DNA from: Nevskiaceae bacterium
GTDB taxonomy: Bacteria; Pseudomonadota; Gammaproteobacteria; Nevskiales; Nevskiaceae
NCBI GenBank assembly: GCA_004297005.1
Contig: SCVA01000024.1
Location: 62,001-126,000 of the forward strand
Direction of reading: 5' to 3'
DNA: 64,000 bases
Shown here in pieces: positions 42,129 through 49,904 of this stretch. Both the position numbers and the translations under genes were made by a program. The notes beneath the pieces are model-generated. The model ran no database searches, had not been told where the DNA came from, and saw only the letters and a program-made list of their open reading frames with translations. Each line of letters opens with the position of its first letter. The stretch's first letter is position 1.

Positions 42129-43450
42129 GCCCCGCTCACCGTCAGGCGCAGGCCGGCACCGGCCGCCAGCGCGGCGAAGCCGGGGAAGGAGGTGTTGACG
42201 TTCAGGCAGTCGAGGATGCGGATCGGCTGTTCGGCGCGCAGCGCCGCCATGGCAAAGCTCATGGCGATGCGGTGATCGCCGTGGCTGTCCACCACCCCGC
42301 CGTGCATGCGGCCGCCACAGATGCGCATGCCGTCCGGCGTGGCGATGGCGGAAATCCCCAGCGCCCGCAGGCCATCACACATGGTCTGGATGCGGTCGGA
42401 TTCCTTCACTCGCAGCTCTTCGGCACCGGTCACCACGGTTTCGCCCTCGGCGAAGGCGGCGGCCACGAACAGCACCGGAAACTCGTCGATGGCGCTGGCG
42501 ACCAGTTCCTTGCCGATGTGCACGCCGCGCAGACGGCTGCCGCGCACCCGCAGATCGGCGACCGGCTCGCCACCGAGCTGGCGCTCGTTGAGCAGATCGA
42601 TCTGCGCACCCATCTGACGGAGGATGGTGACGATGCCGACCCGGGTCGGGTTGATGCCGACTTCGACCAGGGTCACATCCGAGCCCGGGCTGATGGCGGT
42701 ACCGACCAGGAAGAAGGCGGCGGAGGAGATGTCGGCCGGCACCGCAATGTCCGTCGCGCGCAGCGACTGGCCGCCCTGCACTGCCGCATAGCCCTCGCGC
42801 GCCTCGACCTCGACCCCGAAGGCGCGGAACATGCGCTCGGTGTGATCGCGGCTGGCTTCCGGCTCGTAGACCTCGGTGCGGCCCTGGGCATAGAGCCCGG
42901 CCAGCAGCAGGCAGGACTTGACCTGCGCGCTCGCCACCGGCGAGTCGTAGCGCACGCCCTTCAGCCCGCCCTGTACCGGCTGCACTTGCAGCGGTGCGCG
43001 GCCGTCCTGGGAGGCGATCCGCGCGCCCATGGTCGCCAGCGGATTGATGACCCGCTTCATCGGCCGGCGCGACAGCGAGGCGTCACCGATCAGCGTGCTG
43101 GCGAACGGCTGGCCGGCCAGGAGGCCGCACATCAGCCGCATGGCGGTGCCGGAATTGCCCATGTCCAGCGCCGCCGCCGGCGCCTTGAGCCCGCACAGGC
43201 CGACGCCGTGCACGCGCAGATGGGTCTCGCCCAGGCGTTCGATGCGCACCCCCATCTGCTGGAAGGCCTTCATCGTGCACAGGCAGTCCTCACCGCTGAG
43301 GAAGCCGGTGATTTCCGACACGCCATCGGCCAGCGAGGCCAGCATCACCGCGCGGTGGGAAATGGACTTGTCGCCCGGCACCCGCAGGCGGCCATGGAGC
43401 TGGCCGCCGGGCTGAACGGTATAGCTGAGGTTGCTTTGATTCATGCTCAT
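42125..43450 (-). CDS. aroA: 3-phosphoshikimate 1-carboxyvinyltransferase (EPSP synthase)
   Basis: Joins shikimate 3-phosphate and PEP in the sixth step of the shikimate pathway. The 441-residue product has PGDKSISHRAVMLASLA, LDMGNSGTAMRL, GDASLSRRPMKR, the DEFPVLFVAAAFAEGET block and a late VKESDRI. The start at 43450 overlaps the tyrA stop (ATGA); an ATG two codons further in (43444) is equally possible. The reading frame is open far upstream inside tyrA, but that part is a shadow. The GNSGTA motif has Ala-free class-I-like spacing; I would not assign herbicide tolerance from it. Confidence 0.96.
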   Translation of the reverse strand: MSMNQSNLSYTVQPGGQLHGRLRVPGDKSISHRAVMLASLADGVSEITGFLSGEDCLCTMKAFQQMGVRIERLGETHLRVHGVGLCGLKAPAAALDMGNSGTAMRLMCGLLAGQPFASTLIGDASLSRRPMKRVINPLATMGARIASQDGRAPLQVQPVQGGLKGVRYDSPVASAQVKSCLLLAGLYAQGRTEVYEPEASRDHTERMFRAFGVEVEAREGYAAVQGGQSLRATDIAVPADISSAAFFLVGTAISPGSDVTLVEVGINPTRVGIVTILRQMGAQIDLLNERQLGGEPVADLRVRGSRLRGVHIGKELVASAIDEFPVLFVAAAFAEGETVVTGAEELRVKESDRIQTMCDGLRALGISAIATPDGMRICGGRMHGGVVDSHGDHRIAMSFAMAALRAEQPIRILDCLNVNTSFPGFAALAAGAGLRLTVSGA

Positions 43451-44307
43451 TCGATTTGGGCGAGGTGCTGCTCGCGGGCGTTGCGGGCGCGCTCGAAGCG
43501 GGCCTGCAGCTGCGACCATTGTTCGTTGCGGATCAGGCCCAGCAGTTCGGAAAGTTCGGCGATCTGCTGCTCCAGCAGACCGGCCACCGACTCGCGGTTG
43601 GCGCGCACGATGTCGTGCCACATCTGCGGGCTGGAGCTGGCGATGCGGGTGAAATCGCGGAAGCCGCCGCCGGCGTTGGCGAAGATTTCCTCGGCGTCGC
43701 CCAGCCGCGACAGCATGTCGACAAAGGCGTAGGCCAGTACATGCGGCAGATGGCTGGTGGCGGCGAAGATGGCGTCGTGACGTACTGCATCCATCTCCAC
43801 TACCCGCGCACCGACCGACTCCCAGAGGCCGCGCACCAGGGCCAGGGCCCGCGTGTCCTGCGCGGCATGCGGACTCAGGATCAGCCGCTTGTTGCGGAAC
43901 AGCTCGGCATTGGAGGCCGCCACCCCGCTCTTCTCGGTGCCGGCAATGGGGTGGCCGGCGACAAACCAGGGCGGCAGCGCACCGCAGACCGTCTGCACGT
44001 CGGCCAACACCGACTGCTTGGTGCTGCCGACGTCGGTGACCACCGCGCCGGCCTTGAGCGCCGGTAGCACGGCGGCCATCGCCTCGGCGGTACGCAGCAC
44101 CGGCACCGCCAGCACGACGAGGTCCGCGTCGGCAACCGCCTCGGCGGTGCTCCCGGGCGCGGTATCGACCACGCCCAGATCCACCGCCAGCCGGCGCTGA
44201 CGCTGGTCGGCGTCGTAGCCCCGGATGCTCGCAACCTGCCCGGTCGCCCGCAGCGCGCGCGCGAACGAGCCGCCGATCAGGCCCAGGCCGACGACCGCCA
44301 GTTTCAC
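43447..44307 (-). CDS. tyrA: Prephenate dehydrogenase (TyrA)
   Basis: A 286-residue NAD(P)-dependent prephenate (or arogenate) dehydrogenase of tyrosine synthesis. It has the nucleotide fold VGLGLIGGSFA at the N-terminus, TDVGSTKQ, the catalytic-His region GHPIAGTEKSG and ATSHLPHVLAYA. It is monofunctional, without a chorismate mutase domain. In Pseudomonas the matching position carries a TyrA-AroA fusion; here the two are separate genes overlapping by ATGA, which is the unfused arrangement. It follows hisC by 10 bases. Confidence 0.95.
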   Translation of the reverse strand: MKLAVVGLGLIGGSFARALRATGQVASIRGYDADQRQRRLAVDLGVVDTAPGSTAEAVADADLVVLAVPVLRTAEAMAAVLPALKAGAVVTDVGSTKQSVLADVQTVCGALPPWFVAGHPIAGTEKSGVAASNAELFRNKRLILSPHAAQDTRALALVRGLWESVGARVVEMDAVRHDAIFAATSHLPHVLAYAFVDMLSRLGDAEEIFANAGGGFRDFTRIASSSPQMWHDIVRANRESVAGLLEQQIAELSELLGLIRNEQWSQLQARFERARNAREQHLAQIE

Positions 44308-44317
44308 GCGCGGCCCG

Positions 44318-45442
44318 TCACGCCAGGATTTCCCGAAGCGCCTTCAGCAGCCGGTCGTTCTGCGCCGGCGTGCCGATGGTGATGCGCAGGAAGTTGGGCA
44401 TCTCGTAGCTGGCGGTGGGCCGCACGATGATGCCCTTCTGCAACAGGGCCTGATGAATAGGGCCGGCGTCGCGACCGAAGTCGATGGCCAGGAAGTTGGC
44501 CTGCGAGGGAAGCCAGCTCAGGCCCAGCTTGGCCAGCTCCGGCTCCAGGCGGGCGCGCTCGCTGTTGTTGAGCGCCACCGACTTCTGGACGTGCTCCTGA
44601 TCGGAGAGTGCTACTTCCGCCGCCAGCAGCGCCAGGCTGTTGTTGTTGAACGGCTGGCGCACCCGGTTCATCAGGTCGGCGACTTCCGGCGACGACAGCG
44701 CATAGCCGGCGCGCAACGAGGCCAGGCCATAGGTCTTGGAGAAGGTGTGGGTAACGACCAGGTTGGGGTACTTGTCCAGCCAGCCGCGCACGTCGCCACG
44801 CAGCGCCGGGTCGAGATATTCCCAATAGGCCTCGTCGAGCACGACGATGACGTGCTTGGGCACGAAGGCGAGGAAGTCCTCGATATCCTTAGCCGGCAGC
44901 CAGGTGCCGGTGGGATTGTTGGGGTTGGCGATGAACACCATGCTGATGTCGTCGCGCCAGAGCTTCTTGAAGCCTTCCAGATCGTGGCCCAGCGGCATGG
45001 TCGGGTGGCTGCGCGGCAGGGCCGGCACGATCACCGCCTCGGCGTTCTGCGACTGGGTGACGATGGGATACACCGCGAAGGCATGCTGACTGAACATCGC
45101 CGCCCGCCCCGGCCCTAGGTAGATACGCCCCAGGAACTCCAGCATGTCGTTGGAGCCATTGCCGAGGGTGACGCGGCTGGCGTCGATGCCGTGCATCTTC
45201 GCCACCGCCGCCTTGAGCTTGAAGCCGCCGCCGTCCGGATACAGGGCCAGATCCTGGTTGGCGATGGCCTCGGCCAGCGCCGCTTTCACCTTCGGGCTGG
45301 GGCCGAGCGGGTTCTCGTTGCTGGCCAGCTTGATGGCATCGCTGATGCCGAGCCGGCGCTGCAGCTCGTCCAGCGGCATGCCGGGCTTGTAGGGTTCCAG
45401 CGACAACACGCCAGGGGTGGCGTTTTGGGTCAGGGCAGACAT
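44318..45442 (-). CDS. hisC: Histidinol-phosphate aminotransferase family (aromatic-operon HisC)
   Basis: A 374-residue class I/II PLP aminotransferase. KLASNENPLGPSP, NPNNPTGTW, VLDEAYWEY and the Schiff-base lysine in FSKTYGLASLRAGYA are the HisC signature. In this aromatic operon the second HisC paralogue (hisC2) commonly transaminates aromatic amino-acid precursors as well as histidinol phosphate, so substrate choice is open. ATG at 45442 is chosen because a TGAGTGA-like element lies upstream; a GTG at 45454, abutting the pheA stop, is an alternative. Confidence 0.93.
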   Translation of the reverse strand: MSALTQNATPGVLSLEPYKPGMPLDELQRRLGISDAIKLASNENPLGPSPKVKAALAEAIANQDLALYPDGGGFKLKAAVAKMHGIDASRVTLGNGSNDMLEFLGRIYLGPGRAAMFSQHAFAVYPIVTQSQNAEAVIVPALPRSHPTMPLGHDLEGFKKLWRDDISMVFIANPNNPTGTWLPAKDIEDFLAFVPKHVIVVLDEAYWEYLDPALRGDVRGWLDKYPNLVVTHTFSKTYGLASLRAGYALSSPEVADLMNRVRQPFNNNSLALLAAEVALSDQEHVQKSVALNNSERARLEPELAKLGLSWLPSQANFLAIDFGRDAGPIHQALLQKGIIVRPTASYEMPNFLRITIGTPAQNDRLLKALREILA

Positions 45443-45454
45443 GATTGCAGTCAC

Positions 45455-46546
45455 TCAAATGGCGGCCTGGGGATACGACCCCAGCACCTTGAAGAACGCG
45501 GCATTGGCACGCACCGCATCCAGCGCCTTCTTCACCGGCTCGTCGTTGGCGTGACCGATGAAGTCCACGAAGAAGAAATAGTCCTGCACCGGCGCGCCTT
45601 TCATCGGTCGAGACTCGATACGGGTGAGGTCCAGCTTGGCGTTGGCGAAAGGCTGCAGCAGGGTGAACAGCGCGCCCGGCTGATTGCGATGCGCCGACAG
45701 CACCACGGCGGTGACGTCGTGGCCGGTGGGCGTCGGATCCTGCTTGCCGATGATCAGGAAGCGGGTGGTGTTGCTGGGGTCGTCCTCGATGTTGCTGGCG
45801 AGGATGTTGAGCCCGTTCAGTTTGCCGGCCTGCAGCGAGGCGATGGCGGCGGTGCCGGCGCCCTCCTGCTTGGCCAGGCGCGCGGCGGCACCGTTGCTGG
45901 ACAGCGCCTCGCGCTCGGCCTTGGGCAGGCGCGCGTCCAGCCACTTGCGGCATTGCGCGAACGACTGCGCGTGGGCGTAGACCTTGGTCACCCTGGCCGG
46001 ATCGGTTTCCACCGACAGCAGGTGGTGGTGCACCGGCAGGGTCACCTCGCCGCAGATGCGCAGCTTGGTGTGCACCAGGGCGTCGAGCGTGTTGCTGACC
46101 ACGCCGCCGATGGAGTTCTCCACCGGCACCACGCCGTAGTCGGCGGCGCCCGACTCGACATCGCGGAAAATCTCGTCGATGGCGGTCACCGGCCGGGCGG
46201 TGACCGCCTCGCCGAAGTGCTTGAGCACCGCCGCCTGCGTGTAGGTGCCTTCCGGCCCCAGGTAGGCGATGGTCAGCGGCGATTCCAGCGATAGGCAGGC
46301 CGACATGATCTCGCGCATCAGTTTGGCCACCACCTCGTCGGTGAGCGGGCCGGTGTTCCGGGCCATGGCGGCGCGCAGCACCTCGGCCTCGCGCGAAGGA
46401 CGGTAGTGATCGCCGGTATCGCCCTGGCGCTGCTTGATGTGGGCGACTTCCTGCGCGATACGGGCACGCTGACTGATCAGCTCCTGGATCTGCCGATCCA
46501 GCGCGTCGATCTCGATACGGGCCTGGGGAAGGGTTCTGACGGTCAT
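45455..46546 (-). CDS. pheA: Bifunctional chorismate mutase / prephenate dehydratase
   Basis: The 363-residue P-protein of phenylalanine synthesis. An AroQ-type chorismate mutase helical domain (about 8 to 88, with EIDALDRQIQELISQRARIAQEV and DHYRPSREAEVL) is followed by the dehydratase domain (about 95 to 275, beginning YLGPEGTYTQ and containing VVPVENSIGG) and an ACT domain for feedback (about 285 to 360, with NQPGALF and the regulatory ESRPMKG). All parts are complete. It lies 94 bases downstream of serA, with a hairpin in between, and is immediately followed by hisC. Confidence 0.96.
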   Translation of the reverse strand: MTVRTLPQARIEIDALDRQIQELISQRARIAQEVAHIKQRQGDTGDHYRPSREAEVLRAAMARNTGPLTDEVVAKLMREIMSACLSLESPLTIAYLGPEGTYTQAAVLKHFGEAVTARPVTAIDEIFRDVESGAADYGVVPVENSIGGVVSNTLDALVHTKLRICGEVTLPVHHHLLSVETDPARVTKVYAHAQSFAQCRKWLDARLPKAEREALSSNGAAARLAKQEGAGTAAIASLQAGKLNGLNILASNIEDDPSNTTRFLIIGKQDPTPTGHDVTAVVLSAHRNQPGALFTLLQPFANAKLDLTRIESRPMKGAPVQDYFFFVDFIGHANDEPVKKALDAVRANAAFFKVLGSYPQAAI

Positions 46547-46585
46547 TTCAGGGGTCGGCGGCAGTCCATTGGTCGCAGCGGCGGA

Positions 46586-46607
46586 CGCGAAGTCTACTCA
46601 CTTCGCG
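46586..46607 (-). other. Hairpin between serA and pheA
   Basis: An 8-bp perfect stem (CGCGAAGT at 46586-46593 with ACTTCGCG at 46600-46607) has a six-base loop and no U-tract. It lies 33 bases after the serA stop and 39 bases before the pheA start. I found no Phe-rich leader peptide, so classical attenuation is not supported. Confidence 0.5.
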
Positions 46608-46640
46608 CCGCCAGTTCCCTCTTGCCACCGCTCCGTGGCC

Positions 46641-47816
46641 TCAGCGCGCAGCGATGACGCGGACCTTCAACACCCCCTGGATGGCGGCGATTTCGGCCAC
46701 CACCGCCTCACCCAAGGGAGAGTCGATGTCCACCAGTGTGTAGGCGATGTCGCCACGCGACTTGTTGAGCAGGTCGGCGATGTTGAGGTTGTGCTTGGCC
46801 AGCGCCGTGGTGATCTGGCCAACCATGTTGGGCACGTTGGCATTGACCACGGTGAGGCGGGTCTTGCCCGGCAAGAGCGGCATCACCGCTTCGGGGAAAT
46901 TCACCGAATTGCGGACATTGCCCACCTCCAGGAACTCGCGGATCTGTTCGGCGACCATCACCGCGCAGTTGTCCTCGGCCTCGCCGGTGGAGGCGCCCAG
47001 ATGCGGCGTCGCCAGCACCCGCGGATTGCCCTTGAGCGCATTGGAGGGAAAGTCGCAGACATAGGCGTGCAGACTGCCGGCCGCCAGTGCCTCGGTCACC
47101 GCCTGGTCATCGACGATCTCGGCACGGGCAAAGTTGAGGATCACGCCCTGCTTCTTCATCAGCCGCAGCCGCTCGGCATTGATCAGGCCACGAGTGGCCT
47201 CCAAGAGCGGCACATGCACCGAGATGAACTGCGACTTAGCCACCAGATCGTCCACCGACAGCGCCTGCTTGACCCGGCTGTCGAGCTTCCAGGCGTTCTG
47301 CACGGTCATCGCCGGGTCGTAGCCATAGACCTCCATACCCAGCTCGATGGCGGTGTTGGCGAGCCTGACTCCGATCGCGCCCAGGCCGATCACGCCCAGG
47401 GTGCGGCCGGGGAGCTCGAAGCCGACGAACTTCTTCTTGCCGTCTTCGACCGCCTTATGCATCGCATGGTCATCGCCATCGAGCTTCTTCACGAAATCGA
47501 GCGCCTGCGGGATATTGCGGGCCGCCATCAGCAGGCCGGCCAGCACCAACTCTTTCACTGCATTGGCATTCGCGCCCGGCGCGTTGAAGACCGGCACGCC
47601 GCGCTGGCTCATCGCCGCCACAGGGATGTTGTTGGTACCGGCGCCGGCACGACCGATCGCCTTGACGCTCGCCGGAATGTCGAGCTTGTGCATGTCGGCG
47701 CTGCGCACCAGCACGGCGTCCGGGTGACCGATCTCGCTGGCTACCTCGTAGCTGCCGCGCGGCAGCCGCTCCAGGCCGAGCGGGGAAATATTGTTGAGGG
47801 TTTGAATCTTGAACAT
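46641..47816 (-). CDS. serA: D-3-phosphoglycerate dehydrogenase
   Basis: First enzyme of serine synthesis, oxidising 3-phosphoglycerate with NAD. The 391-residue short form has the Rossmann motif VIGLGAIGVRLA, catalytic residues in LNFARAEIVDD and TPHLGASTGEAE, and a C-terminal ACT domain (about 315 to 391). The start is the Met of MFKIQTLNN, with GGAG about 11 bases upstream; the longer open frame runs into the repeat array. In many Gammaproteobacteria serA is elsewhere; here it sits between serC and pheA, bringing two of the three serine genes together. Confidence 0.96.
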   Translation of the reverse strand: MFKIQTLNNISPLGLERLPRGSYEVASEIGHPDAVLVRSADMHKLDIPASVKAIGRAGAGTNNIPVAAMSQRGVPVFNAPGANANAVKELVLAGLLMAARNIPQALDFVKKLDGDDHAMHKAVEDGKKKFVGFELPGRTLGVIGLGAIGVRLANTAIELGMEVYGYDPAMTVQNAWKLDSRVKQALSVDDLVAKSQFISVHVPLLEATRGLINAERLRLMKKQGVILNFARAEIVDDQAVTEALAAGSLHAYVCDFPSNALKGNPRVLATPHLGASTGEAEDNCAVMVAEQIREFLEVGNVRNSVNFPEAVMPLLPGKTRLTVVNANVPNMVGQITTALAKHNLNIADLLNKSRGDIAYTLVDIDSPLGEAVVAEIAAIQGVLKVRVIAAR

Positions 47817-47837
47817 TGGCTGTCTCTCCTTGGATGC

Positions 47838-48025
47838 GTGAGGGCGGCCCGCTGACGCGGGCCTGTGAGGGCGCAGCCGCTGCGCGGGCTGCTGTGAGGT
47901 CGGGCGCTTCGCGCCCTGTGAGGGAACAGCGGTTTGCTTATCCCTCACAGCGCCGAAGGCGCGACCTCACAGCGATGCGCGCAGCGCGAGCGACCTCACA
48001 GCCCGCCGTAGGCGGGCGACCTCAC
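47838..48025. repeat. Symmetric array of GTGAGG/CCTCAC-bounded hairpins between serC and serA
   Basis: Four GTGAGG boxes (47838, 47865, 47894, 47918) face four CCTCAC boxes (47943, 47965, 47994, 48020). Almost every interval holds its own GC-rich palindrome: 47846-47863, 47873-47892, 47902-47916, 47950-47962, a weaker one near 47971-47992, and 48001-48017. The centre (47918-47948) is GTGAGGGA pairing with TCCCTCAC. Box spacing is 22 to 29 bases. The last box contains the serC stop codon. Confidence 0.9.
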
Positions 48026-49107
48026 CCGCGAGTGCGGACGAATTCCTTCATGTAGTCGATCAGCGCCGCGACCCCGGCCTCCGGCATGGCGTTGTAGATC
48101 GAGGCACGCATGCCACCCACCGCGCGGTGCCCCTTGAGGCCGTTGAGGCCGGCGGCCTTGGCGCCCTTGAGGAACTCGGCGTCGTTGGTCTCGGCGTTGG
48201 TGAGGGTGAAGGGCACGTTCATGATCGAGCGGTCTTCCTTCTTCACCGGATTCTTGTAGAAGTCCTGGCTGTCGATGTAGTCGTACAGCGCCTTGGCCTT
48301 GCGCTCGTTGCGCGCACCGACGGCGGCGAGGCCGCCCTCCTTCTTCAGCCACTGGAACACCAGGCCGCAGACGTACCAGCTAAAAGTGCTGGGGGTGTTG
48401 AGCATGGAGTCGTTGTCGGTCACCGCCTTGTAGTCGTGGATCGACAGCGTGCCGGGCAGCGTCTGGCCGATGAGGTCATCGCGAACGATCACCAGCGTCA
48501 GGCCGGCCGGGCCGATGTTCTTCTGGGCACCGGCATAGATCAGGCCGAATTTGCTGACGTCCATAGGCCGGCAGGCGATGTCGGAGGAAGCATCGGCCAC
48601 CAGCGGCACCGCCCCCACTTCAGGCAGCTCACGGAACTGCACGCCGTGGATGGTCTCGTTGGTGGTGATGTGCACATAGGCCGCGTCCGGGTCGAGCTTC
48701 CAGCCGGCACGCGGCGGAATGTGGCTGAACTTCTCGGCCTCGGCGCTGGCCGCGATGTTTGCCTTGCCGAACTTGCCCATCTCCTTGGCAGCCTTCTTGC
48801 CCCAGTCGCCGGTCAGCACGTAGTCGGCTGCCGCCTTACCGCGCAGGAGGTTCTGCGGGACGATGCCGAACTGGGCGGTGGCACCGCCCTGCATGAATAG
48901 CACCTTGTAGTTCGCCGGCACCGCCATCACCTCGCGCAGGTCGGCCTCGCACTGGCTGGCAATCGACATGAACTCCTTGTCGCGGTGGCTCATCTCCATC
49001 ACGCCCATGCCGGCGCCGCGCCAGTCGAGGAGCTCTTCCTGGACCTGCTTGAGGACGGCTTCGGGCAAGGTCGCCGGACCGGCGCTGAAATTGAAGATGC
49101 GAGACAT
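48022..49107 (-). CDS. serC: Phosphoserine aminotransferase
   Basis: A 361-residue PLP enzyme converting 3-phosphohydroxypyruvate to phosphoserine and also serving pyridoxine synthesis. FNFSAGPATLP, HRDKEF, QGGATAQF, TNETIHGVQF and the Schiff-base lysine in YAGAQKNIGPAGL are as in the family. The Met of MSRIFNF gives the standard length and has GGAG 7 bases upstream; the longer open frame is not coding. It is the first gene of the serine/aromatic superoperon. Its stop codon forms part of the outermost box of the intergenic repeat array. Confidence 0.96.
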   Translation of the reverse strand: MSRIFNFSAGPATLPEAVLKQVQEELLDWRGAGMGVMEMSHRDKEFMSIASQCEADLREVMAVPANYKVLFMQGGATAQFGIVPQNLLRGKAAADYVLTGDWGKKAAKEMGKFGKANIAASAEAEKFSHIPPRAGWKLDPDAAYVHITTNETIHGVQFRELPEVGAVPLVADASSDIACRPMDVSKFGLIYAGAQKNIGPAGLTLVIVRDDLIGQTLPGTLSIHDYKAVTDNDSMLNTPSTFSWYVCGLVFQWLKKEGGLAAVGARNERKAKALYDYIDSQDFYKNPVKKEDRSIMNVPFTLTNAETNDAEFLKGAKAAGLNGLKGHRAVGGMRASIYNAMPEAGVAALIDYMKEFVRTRG

Positions 49108-49142
49108 CAGACTCTCCAGGGGTTGAGGGTGCAGCCTTGTGG

Positions 49143-49547
49143 TTATTTGGCCCAGGATTCCGCTTCCAGGCCGGGGACAAAAGCGAAGCGTTGTGGGGTG
49201 TCGGTGACCAAGGTCAGCCGGTGCGAGAGCGCGGTGGCCGCCAGCAGCAGTTCGTAGCCACCCGGGCCGCTGCCGTCCTGCGGCAGGTAGGGTGCGAGGC
49301 TGCTGATCTGGGCGGCATCCTCGCCACGAAAATCCAGCACCCGCACCGCCTCGAAGAACTCGCGCAACAGTCGCGAATAGCGGGGGTTGGCGCGCGGCGT
49401 CCGCCGCAGGGCCACCTCCACCTGCATCTTGCTGATGGCCGAGACCGCGACTTCGCCTGGCTTCAGGCGCGACAGACGCAGCACGACCGGCAACCTTCCC
49501 TGCACCGCGGCGACCACGGTGGCGGCATCGAGCAGGTATTTGATCAC
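49143..49547 (-). CDS. PIN-domain toxin (VapC-like)
   Basis: A 134-residue PIN-domain protein, probably an RNase toxin. The first acidic residue is in KYLLDAATVV, a second in ISKMQVEVALRR, and the C-terminal acidic site in LVTDTPQRF. The usual Asp before the LIAATA helix is a Glu here (GYELLLAATALSH). The gene starts with GTG at 49547, which overlaps the TGA stop of the antitoxin gene, giving tight coupling; there is no ATG at a fitting place. It ends 35 bases before serC. The substrate is unknown: VapC relatives cut initiator tRNA or the sarcin-ricin loop. Confidence 0.75.
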   Translation of the reverse strand: MIKYLLDAATVVAAVQGRLPVVLRLSRLKPGEVAVSAISKMQVEVALRRTPRANPRYSRLLREFFEAVRVLDFRGEDAAQISSLAPYLPQDGSGPGGYELLLAATALSHRLTLVTDTPQRFAFVPGLEAESWAK

Positions 49548-49795
49548 CAGCGCGGCTCCCGCTCGGGGGCAAGCGCTGTGGCCCAGGCCTGCACGTCCAG
49601 GGTCTCCTCGGCCAACTCCGGCGCCGGATTGCGGAAATGCTCCCGCAAGGCCTCCGGCCAACCCGGTTCCTCGTTGCGCTCCAGCCACTCCCGTACCGCC
49701 TGCACGATGATGCGGTTGCGGGTCAGCCCACTGCGTTCGACGGCGGCACCCAGCCGGTCGATGGTGGCCTCGTCAAAGTGGACGCTGAAATTCAT
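49544..49795 (-). CDS. Ribbon-helix-helix antitoxin for the PIN toxin
   Basis: An 83-residue protein whose N-terminal half (FSVHFDEATIDRLGAAVERSGLTRNRIIVQAVREWLE) fits a MetJ/Arc-type ribbon-helix-helix DNA-binding fold: a strand followed by two helices with the RNRIIVQAVREWL dimer helix. The C-terminal half is acidic and probably disordered until it wraps the toxin. It precedes the PIN gene with a 4-base overlap. Antitoxins of this type usually repress their own operon; an operator would lie in the 109 bases upstream, but I did not identify one. Confidence 0.78.
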   Translation of the reverse strand: MNFSVHFDEATIDRLGAAVERSGLTRNRIIVQAVREWLERNEEPGWPEALREHFRNPAPELAEETLDVQAWATALAPEREPRW

Positions 49796-49904
49796 GGGCG
49801 CGCATCCTAACAGGTGATGTTAGTTTGTCCAGCCCCAGAACCCAGGCACACGAAAACGCCAGCGAGCAGACCGCCTCGCCGGGCCGGAGATAACAGGAAT
49901 TCCG

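Noticed and set aside
46547-46640. Phenylalanine attenuator upstream of pheA
   Set aside because: There is a hairpin but no short leader peptide rich in Phe codons and no U-tract, so attenuation is not supported.
47838-48025. Possible CRISPR array between serC and serA
   Set aside because: The repeated boxes are only six bases, occur in both orientations and are separated by palindromes rather than unique spacers; no cas genes are near.
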